This document shows positions 58,926-64,000 of a stretch of 64,000 bases of DNA, in pieces. This DNA comes from Phycisphaerales bacterium UBA2396 (lineage in GTDB: Bacteria; Planctomycetota; Phycisphaerae; Phycisphaerales; UBA1924). The stretch lies in NCBI GenBank assembly GCA_002343325.1, contig DDSG01000023.1, positions 1 through 64,000 on the forward strand, given 5' to 3'. The position numbers were made by a program, and so were the translations under genes. Numbering within the stretch: position 1 is the first letter of the stretch; each line of letters opens with the position of its first letter. Below the pieces are notes generated by a model, which saw nothing but the letters and a program-made list of their open reading frames with translations, did not search any database and was not told where the DNA came from.

Positions 58926-60458
58926 ATGGCATCGACGTTCACGAGCACGATTCCCACGACGGGCCAACCCGGGCCGACGTTTAGGGCCGCCGATCGGGGG
59001 GAGGTGGATCGGGCGTGCCGCGCCGCGGGTGAGGCGTTCCGGGCGGGCGTGGGCCGATCGGCGCGGACGGATCTTCTGGAACGAACGGCGGAAGGGCTTG
59101 CGGCGCTTGGAGATCGGCTCCTCGAACAGGCCTCGGCCGAGACGGGGCTGCCGGCATCTCCGCGGCTGGCGGGCGAGCGCGACCGGACGGTGAACCAGCT
59201 CCGGATGTTCGCGGGGCTGGTTCGGGAGGGTTCGTGGGTTGAAGCGATTCTGGAGTCGAGCCTGCCGACGCGGGCGCCCCTGCCCAAGCCCGATCTTCGG
59301 CGGATGCTCGTTCCGCTGGGCCCCGTCGCGGTCTACGGCGCGAGCAACTTCCCGCTCGCGTACAGCGTGGCGGGAGGGGATACCGCCTCGGCGCTCGCGG
59401 CGGGATGCCCGGTGGTCGTCAAGGGGCATCCTTCGCACCCGGGCACGGGCGCGATGGTCGCCGAGGTGGTTCGCGGCGCGGTCTCGGCATGCGGGCTGCC
59501 CGAGGGAACGTTCTCGTACCTCCCGGCGGGTGGTGATCGAGATCTGGCGATCGCGAGAGAACTGGTCACGCACCCGTCGATCAAGGCCGCGGGCTTCACC
59601 GGCTCGCCCTCGGGGGGCATGGCACTGGCAAGGCTTGGCGCGGAACGTCCCGATCCGATCCCCGTGTACGCCGAGATGGGGAGTGTGAACCCGGTGGTCG
59701 CCCTGGCCTCGGCGGGCGAGGCGGGAGCGGTCGCCGAGAAGCTCGCGGCGAGCGCGGTGGCCTCCGGGGGGCAGATGTGCACGTGCCCGGGGCTGGTTTT
59801 CGCGGTCCGTGGCGCATGGTTCGAATCGCTGGCGTCGGCGATGGCCAAGGCGATCGGGGCGGTCTCACCGGTCGTGATGCTCAATCCGAGGGTGCGCGGG
59901 TCGTTCACGGAGAAGCTGGCCGCGAACGCCTCGGCCGCGAACGTCAGGCTGCTCGCGGGAGAGACGGGACAGAAGCCCGCCGAGGGTCCGCTGGTCGCCC
60001 GTCCCGCGCTGATGCGGGTCGCGTCGGCGTCGTTCCGAAGCAACGCGTCGCTGGCGGAAGAGTGCTTCGGGCCCGCGCTGATGCTCGTCGAATGCGACGA
60101 CGTCGAGGACGTGCTCGCGTCGCTGGCGTGCATCGAAGGAAGCCTGACGGGGACGCTGTGGTGCGGCGGTACGGATCCCGATGCGCGGCGGGTGATGACG
60201 TCGCTGGTTGCTCGGTGCGGGCGCGTGGTGGTGAACGGCGTGCCCACGGGAGTCGAGGTGTGTGCGCCGATGGTGCACGGAGGGCCTTTCCCCGCGTGCA
60301 ATCGGCCCGAGAGCACCGCGGTGGGCCCGCTGGCGATCCGGCGGTGGTGCAGGCCAGTCTGCTTCCAGAACACGCCGGAGGATCTGCTGCCCGAGGAACT
60401 CCGAAGCGACAACCCGCTGGGGATCGAGCGACTGGTGGACGGGCAGCGGCGGCGCTAA
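58926..60458 (+). CDS. Aldehyde dehydrogenase, alpha-ketoglutarate semialdehyde dehydrogenase type
   Basis: The ~510-residue NAD(P) enzyme has the ALDH fold: PLGPVAVYGASNFPLAYSVA and VKGHPSHPGTGAMVAEV (coenzyme site). AGFTGSPSGG is the glycine loop, YAEMGSVNPVV holds the catalytic Glu and SGGQMCTCPGLV the catalytic Cys. The PLGPVAVYGASNFPLAYS segment and the overall pattern fit 2,5-dioxovalerate (alpha-ketoglutarate semialdehyde) dehydrogenases of pentose, hexuronate or hydroxyproline pathways. No sugar dehydratase is adjacent. Three possible starts (58914 GTG, 58923 and 58926 ATG) exist; GGGAG spacing favours 58926. The stop overlaps the convergent Nudix gene by 4 bp. Confidence 0.88.
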   Translation: MASTFTSTIPTTGQPGPTFRAADRGEVDRACRAAGEAFRAGVGRSARTDLLERTAEGLAALGDRLLEQASAETGLPASPRLAGERDRTVNQLRMFAGLVREGSWVEAILESSLPTRAPLPKPDLRRMLVPLGPVAVYGASNFPLAYSVAGGDTASALAAGCPVVVKGHPSHPGTGAMVAEVVRGAVSACGLPEGTFSYLPAGGDRDLAIARELVTHPSIKAAGFTGSPSGGMALARLGAERPDPIPVYAEMGSVNPVVALASAGEAGAVAEKLAASAVASGGQMCTCPGLVFAVRGAWFESLASAMAKAIGAVSPVVMLNPRVRGSFTEKLAANASAANVRLLAGETGQKPAEGPLVARPALMRVASASFRSNASLAEECFGPALMLVECDDVEDVLASLACIEGSLTGTLWCGGTDPDARRVMTSLVARCGRVVVNGVPTGVEVCAPMVHGGPFPACNRPESTAVGPLAIRRWCRPVCFQNTPEDLLPEELRSDNPLGIERLVDGQRRR

Positions 60459-60940
60459 GGGCGGGCAAGACGGAGGATCGGCTCGCAGAGTGAGCCCGCG
60501 GGGAGCACCCGGCGGGTCAGTTCGTCGATCGCACCGAGCTGACCCGGCCACATGAACCTCGACGGGACCTCGGGAAGGGGCACCCAGCGGTGCTCGGTGT
60601 GCTCGTGATTGAGCGTGGGCGACCAACTTGGAGCAACCTCGACGGCGAATCTCGGACTGAGAAAGATCGCGTCGGCGCGGACGACAAAGAACGGGTGCAC
60701 TTCTTCGAGCGCCCACGCGCCACAGATCATGGGAGACTGCGCGTCGAGCCCGGTCTCTTCGCGCAGTTCGCGCCAGAAGGCGGCGAAGGTGGTTTCGCCG
60801 GGCTCGATGTGCCCCATGACGGGCTGCCAGGTGCTGGCGAGGGGTTCTTCTCGGCGGAGGAGTTGGAGGAATTGCAGGTCGGGGTGTCGGCGGAAGAGGT
60901 AGATGTCGATCACGTCGGTGCGAAGAGGTGGCCCGCTCAT
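60455..60940 (-). CDS. Nudix pyrophosphohydrolase, NudB-like
   Basis: The 161-residue protein has a perfect Nudix box G-x5-E-x7-REUxEExGU in GHIEPGETTFAAFWRELREETGL (given in two parts: GHIEPGETTFAA, FWRELREETGL; about residues 44-66). WQPVMGHIEPGE and the C-terminal HTEHRWVPLPEVPSRFMW resemble NudB, the dihydroneopterin triphosphate pyrophosphatase of folate synthesis. Its ATG overlaps the pabB stop (ATGA at 60937-60940), so it is translated with an enzyme of the other branch of folate synthesis. That context supports a folate role but does not prove the substrate. Confidence 0.85.
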   Translation of the reverse strand: MSGPPLRTDVIDIYLFRRHPDLQFLQLLRREEPLASTWQPVMGHIEPGETTFAAFWRELREETGLDAQSPMICGAWALEEVHPFFVVRADAIFLSPRFAVEVAPSWSPTLNHEHTEHRWVPLPEVPSRFMWPGQLGAIDELTRRVLPAGSLCEPILRLARP

Positions 60941-62277
60941 GCGATGGACTCCGGCGAAGCGAGCCCGAGCGCACGCAGGGGCGAAGCCTTCACGAGCGTT
61001 TCCTGCCATTCTCCCTCGGGTGTGCTGTCGGCGACGATCCCCGCGCCGACGCGGTACGAGGCGTTGGCGATGTTGAAATCATGGCGGCCCGATCCCGGGA
61101 GCCCTTCGAGCGTGAGGGTGCGGATGCCCATGGAAAACGCGGCGTTGCCGTTGTCGGAGACGTAGCCCAGCGCTCCGCAGTACGGGCCTCGGTTCGCGTG
61201 CTCGAGCTCGGCGATGATCTGCATGGCGCGGACTTTGGGCGCACCGGTGATGCTTCCCCCGGGAAACAGCGCGTGTACAACGTCGGGAAGCGTGAGCCCT
61301 TCGCGCAGGCGGGCCGAGACGCTCGACACGCCCTGCACAAGCCCGCCGTGGGGTTCGAGCTGGCGCGGGTCTTCGACGCGGACGCTGCCGAAGGCTGCCA
61401 CGCGGCCCAGATCGTTCCGCATGAGGTCGGTGATCATGGCGAGTTCGGCGTGTTCCTTGGGGCTGTCGCGGAGTTCCTCGGCGCGTGCCGCCGATCGCGT
61501 GCCCTTCATCGGACGGGTCACCAGGCGACGCGAGGCGGCATCAAAGGTGAAGAAGAGCTCGGGGCTCGCCGAGACGATCGCGCGGCGGAGCGGGGCGTCT
61601 TCGAGCGGGATCAGCGCGGCGTACCACGGATCGGCCGCGATCACCAGCCGGAGCAGTGCGCCGATCGTCGTGCCCTCGAAGACGGCACGGAGTTCGTGGG
61701 CGAGATTGACCTGATAGATGTCCCCCGCACGGATGTACTCGATCGCGCGGGCCACGCTCTCGATGTACGCGGCGCGGCCCGTTGTCGAGGACCAGGGCCC
61801 GGCGCGCACGGTCGCGGTGTCGTGGTGCTGGGAGGTCTGGGGCGGAAACCCCTCGGCCGTCCCCACCGCGTGCCAGCGACGGAGGATCTTGTCGTAGCAC
61901 CAGGCGCCGTCGACGCGATGAAAGGCCGCCATCGGCCAGGGCCGAGCGGCCGCCGGAATGACCCCCGCCGAGGGCTCGAGCGCGTGCCCGTACTCGTACG
62001 AGAACGCCCCGATCCAACCACCCACAAATGGTGGGCATTCATCGGATGTCGAGTCCGAATCAGCCTTGGGCTCGCGCCAGAGGTCGAGCAGTCGTTGGAC
62101 CGATACGGCCTCGCGCGCCAAGATGGACTCGGATGGTTCGGCAAGGATCGCCCACCTGGACCAGGGGCTGGCACGGCCGAGGCCCCAGGCGACCATCGCG
62201 CGGTCGGCGGGCCATCGCAAGGCGACCTGTTCAGGCGGATCGCTCAGGGAGACGAGGGTGTGCGCGGCGTCGGGCAC
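60937..62277 (-). CDS. pabB: Aminodeoxychorismate synthase component I
   Basis: The 446-residue protein is a chorismate-utilising enzyme. GDIYQVNLAHELRA (near 186), SASPELFF, RPMKGTRS (near 245) and the C-terminal PGGSITGAPKVRAMQII, GPYCGALGYVS and YRVGAGIVADS are present. The lysine in PMKGTR is the one that marks PabB over anthranilate synthase, which has Ala (PIAGTR). It makes 4-amino-4-deoxychorismate with PabA. Translation starts at a GTG at 62277. The NudB-like gene follows with an overlapping start. pabA and pabC are not in view. Confidence 0.92.
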   Translation of the reverse strand: MPDAAHTLVSLSDPPEQVALRWPADRAMVAWGLGRASPWSRWAILAEPSESILAREAVSVQRLLDLWREPKADSDSTSDECPPFVGGWIGAFSYEYGHALEPSAGVIPAAARPWPMAAFHRVDGAWCYDKILRRWHAVGTAEGFPPQTSQHHDTATVRAGPWSSTTGRAAYIESVARAIEYIRAGDIYQVNLAHELRAVFEGTTIGALLRLVIAADPWYAALIPLEDAPLRRAIVSASPELFFTFDAASRRLVTRPMKGTRSAARAEELRDSPKEHAELAMITDLMRNDLGRVAAFGSVRVEDPRQLEPHGGLVQGVSSVSARLREGLTLPDVVHALFPGGSITGAPKVRAMQIIAELEHANRGPYCGALGYVSDNGNAAFSMGIRTLTLEGLPGSGRHDFNIANASYRVGAGIVADSTPEGEWQETLVKASPLRALGLASPESIA

Positions 62278-62330
62278 GGGTGATGGTACGTCTGGCCCGT
62301 AAGGGATGGGTCAAGGTGATGAGTTGACGG

Positions 62331-62347
62331 CGTTTGCAACGTTTGCA
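62331..62347. repeat. Tandem CGTTTGCA repeat between pabB and ppdK
   Basis: CGTTTGCA occurs at 62331-62338 and 62340-62347, a 9-bp period, next to a TTGACG hexamer at 62324-62329. It lies 54 bp before the pabB start and 181 bp before ppdK. A dimeric regulator could bind here. No good -10 is seen. The rest of the 250-bp gap shows nothing I recognise. Confidence 0.35.
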
Positions 62348-62527
62348 GTGTCGTCTGGGGCAAGGGTGAGACCTAGACTCATGGCTTGTTGGCGAGGTCG
62401 AGAAAGACCGAACGCCACACGAACACGCACGTCTTGATCTGGTTGGGACCGCCGGGTAGGCGGGGTCGACGGATCGAGGGTCCGCACGGGGAAGCCGAGC
62501 GGGACGCAAGCAGCAAAGGGTGAAGAG

Positions 62528-64000
62528 ATGCCGGCGAACACCGCGACGTCGAAGAAGAGCGCCGCCCCAGTGGTGAAGGTGGTGAAGAAGACGGTGAAGA
62601 AGGTGACTGGGGAGTCTGGAGGGGCGAACGGCGCTCAGCCGACGATGCGGAGCAAGCCCGGGAAGATGGTGTACTACTTCGGCAAGACGAAGGCCGAGGG
62701 CAAGCCGGAGATGAAGCTTCTGCTGGGCGGGAAGGGCGCGAATCTGGCGGACATGGTGTCGATCGGGTTGCCGGTGCCGCCCGGGTTCACGATCACGACG
62801 GACACGTGCGCGGCGTACTACCGCAACGGGCAGCGTCTGCCGCACGGCTTGATGAACGAGGTTCACAAGAACATCGCGATGCTGGAGAAGGAGACGGGGA
62901 AGAAGTTCGGCTCCACGGAGAATCCGCTGCTGGTGTCGGTGCGGTCGGGTGCGGCGGTGAGCATGCCCGGAATGATGGACACGATCCTGAACCTTGGGCT
63001 GACGGACGCGGCGGTCGAAGGCCTGGCGTCTTCGACGGGGAACAAGCGGTTCGCGTACGACGCGTATCGCCGGCTGATCAACATGTTCGGTGACGTGGTG
63101 ATGGGGTGTGATCACCATCACTTCGAGCACGCGTTCGACTCGATCAAGAAGAAGTACAAGGCGTCGATCGACACCGAGGTTCCCGAGGCGGGGATCGTGG
63201 AGCTGTGCGAGGAGTACAAGAAGGTCTACCGGCGGTATGTCGGGGAGGACTTCCCGCAGAACCCGTTCAAGCAGCTCGAGCTGGCGATCGAGGCGGTGTT
63301 CAAGTCGTGGAACGGCGAGCGCTCTCTGGTGTACCGGCGTCTGCAGGGGATCACGGGGCTTGCCGGGACGGCGGTGAACATCCAGTGCATGGTGTTCGGA
63401 AACATGGGCGACGACTCGGGCACGGGCGTGGCGTTCACGCGGAACCCGGCGACGGGCGAGAACGAGTTCTACGGGGAGTTCCTGATCAACGCGCAGGGCG
63501 AGGACGTGGTGGCGGGCATCCGCACGCCGCAGCCCGTGGACCAGATGCCCAAGTGGAACAAGCGAGTGTACCAGCAGCTCCTTGAGATCAAGGGGAAGCT
63601 GGAGAAGCACTACCGCGAGATGCAGGACATCGAGTTCACGATCGAGCGCGGGACGCTGTTCATGCTGCAGACGCGCACGGGCAAGCGGACGGGCGCGGCG
63701 GCGGTGAAGATCGCGTGCGACATGGTGAAGGAGAAGCTGGTCGACGAGAAGAAGGCGCTGGTGCGGATCCCCGCCGGGGACCTGACACAGCTGCTGCTGC
63801 CGAGCTTTGACCAGACGAAGAAGAAGGTGCTGGCGGCGCACGGCGACCGGCTGACGGAAGGTCTGCCGGCGTCTCCGGGCGCGGCGGTCGGGAAGCTGGC
63901 GTTTACGGCGGAGGACGCGGTGCGTCGCGGGAAGGCCGGCGAAGCGGTGATCCTGGTGCGCAAGGAGACGAGCCCCGAGGACGTCGAAGGCATGCACACC
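62528..64000 (+). CDS. ppdK: Pyruvate, phosphate dikinase, 3' end cut by window edge
   Basis: The frame is open from the ATG at 62528 to the right edge (491 codons) of an enzyme usually ~880-950 residues long. It interconverts pyruvate, ATP and phosphate with phosphoenolpyruvate, AMP and pyrophosphate. The ATP-grasp part shows LLLGGKGANLADMVSIGLPV, PPGFTITTDTC, SVRSGAAVSMPGMMDTILNLG, GDDSGTGVAFTRNPATGE and DIEFTIERGTLFMLQTR. The swivelling phosphohistidine domain begins at the edge (LPASPGAAVGKLAF, LVRKETSPEDVEGM), so the catalytic His is not seen. A lysine-rich ~30-residue N-terminal extension (VVKVVKKTVKKVTG) precedes the core. GGGTGAAGAG lies just upstream of the start. Confidence 0.95.
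   Translation, partial: MPANTATSKKSAAPVVKVVKKTVKKVTGESGGANGAQPTMRSKPGKMVYYFGKTKAEGKPEMKLLLGGKGANLADMVSIGLPVPPGFTITTDTCAAYYRNGQRLPHGLMNEVHKNIAMLEKETGKKFGSTENPLLVSVRSGAAVSMPGMMDTILNLGLTDAAVEGLASSTGNKRFAYDAYRRLINMFGDVVMGCDHHHFEHAFDSIKKKYKASIDTEVPEAGIVELCEEYKKVYRRYVGEDFPQNPFKQLELAIEAVFKSWNGERSLVYRRLQGITGLAGTAVNIQCMVFGNMGDDSGTGVAFTRNPATGENEFYGEFLINAQGEDVVAGIRTPQPVDQMPKWNKRVYQQLLEIKGKLEKHYREMQDIEFTIERGTLFMLQTRTGKRTGAAAVKIACDMVKEKLVDEKKALVRIPAGDLTQLLLPSFDQTKKKVLAAHGDRLTEGLPASPGAAVGKLAFTAEDAVRRGKAGEAVILVRKETSPEDVEGMHT

Noticed and set aside
1..64000. Search by eye for tRNA, rRNA, CRISPR arrays, insertion sequences, prophage and integrase genes
   Set aside because: No T-loop signature with a cloverleaf, no regularly spaced repeats, no transposase or integrase motifs were seen in the gaps or frames.

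Overview
The window is a GC-rich bacterial chromosome segment. It most likely comes from a planctomycete of the Phycisphaerae type. The case rests on gene families I recognise by eye, not on a database search: a secreted protein with GC-type dockerin repeats that ends in Gly-Cys, a double DUF1080 (3-keto-disaccharide hydrolase) protein, an ECF sigma factor coupled to a Ser/Thr kinase, a Lys/Ala/Arg-rich histone H1-like protein, zinc-ribbon membrane proteins and scattered complex I genes. I see no insertion sequence, prophage, CRISPR array, rRNA or tRNA.

Layout. 1-5 kb: an M14 peptidase cut by the left edge, divergent from a glycine C-acetyltransferase, then a PIN/TRAM membrane protein. 5.0-7.6 kb: an SRP RNA gene, then a promoter with a 12-G tract in its spacer in front of a secreted protein and an unusual MauE/DoxX-pseudopilin fusion. 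7.7-10.4 kb: dnaX with a complete -1 frameshift signal, ybaB and a Nudix protein. 10.4-19.2 kb: yajQ, a lipoprotein, class III FBPase, a nitroreductase, a hypothetical protein, the DUF1080 protein, panD-sucD and a DUF1579 protein. 19.4-27.8 kb: sigma/kinase pair, two secreted proteins, a P-loop-like/deoxyribosyltransferase-like protein and a chemoreceptor. 27.8-34.7 kb: nuoE and nuoD, separated and surrounded by lipoprotein and membrane genes, plus a probable metal-handling cassette. 34.7-42.8 kb: PepA, a Ycf46-like AAA protein, HIT, PilZ, class II DAHP synthase, the histone-like protein and a two-gene unknown cassette. 42.9-55.7 kb: a long leftward run nuoJKLMN-pepF-PLP decarboxylase-lipoprotein-lepB. 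55.9-64 kb: pgsA-pgpA, comM, an aldehyde dehydrogenase, pabB coupled to a Nudix gene, and ppdK cut by the right edge.

Genes that work together: pgsA and pgpA make phosphatidylglycerol. NuoDEJKLMN are seven complex I subunits; the others must lie elsewhere. dnaX and ybaB are a common bacterial neighbourhood, here with the SRP RNA 2.5 kb upstream. pabB with the NudB-like Nudix gene suggests folate synthesis. The strand with more G appears to change near 10.4 kb and again near 58 kb, so the central ~48 kb reads like a segment of opposite orientation. Start sites were chosen from Shine-Dalgarno spacing and family N-termini; where these were weak I say so.
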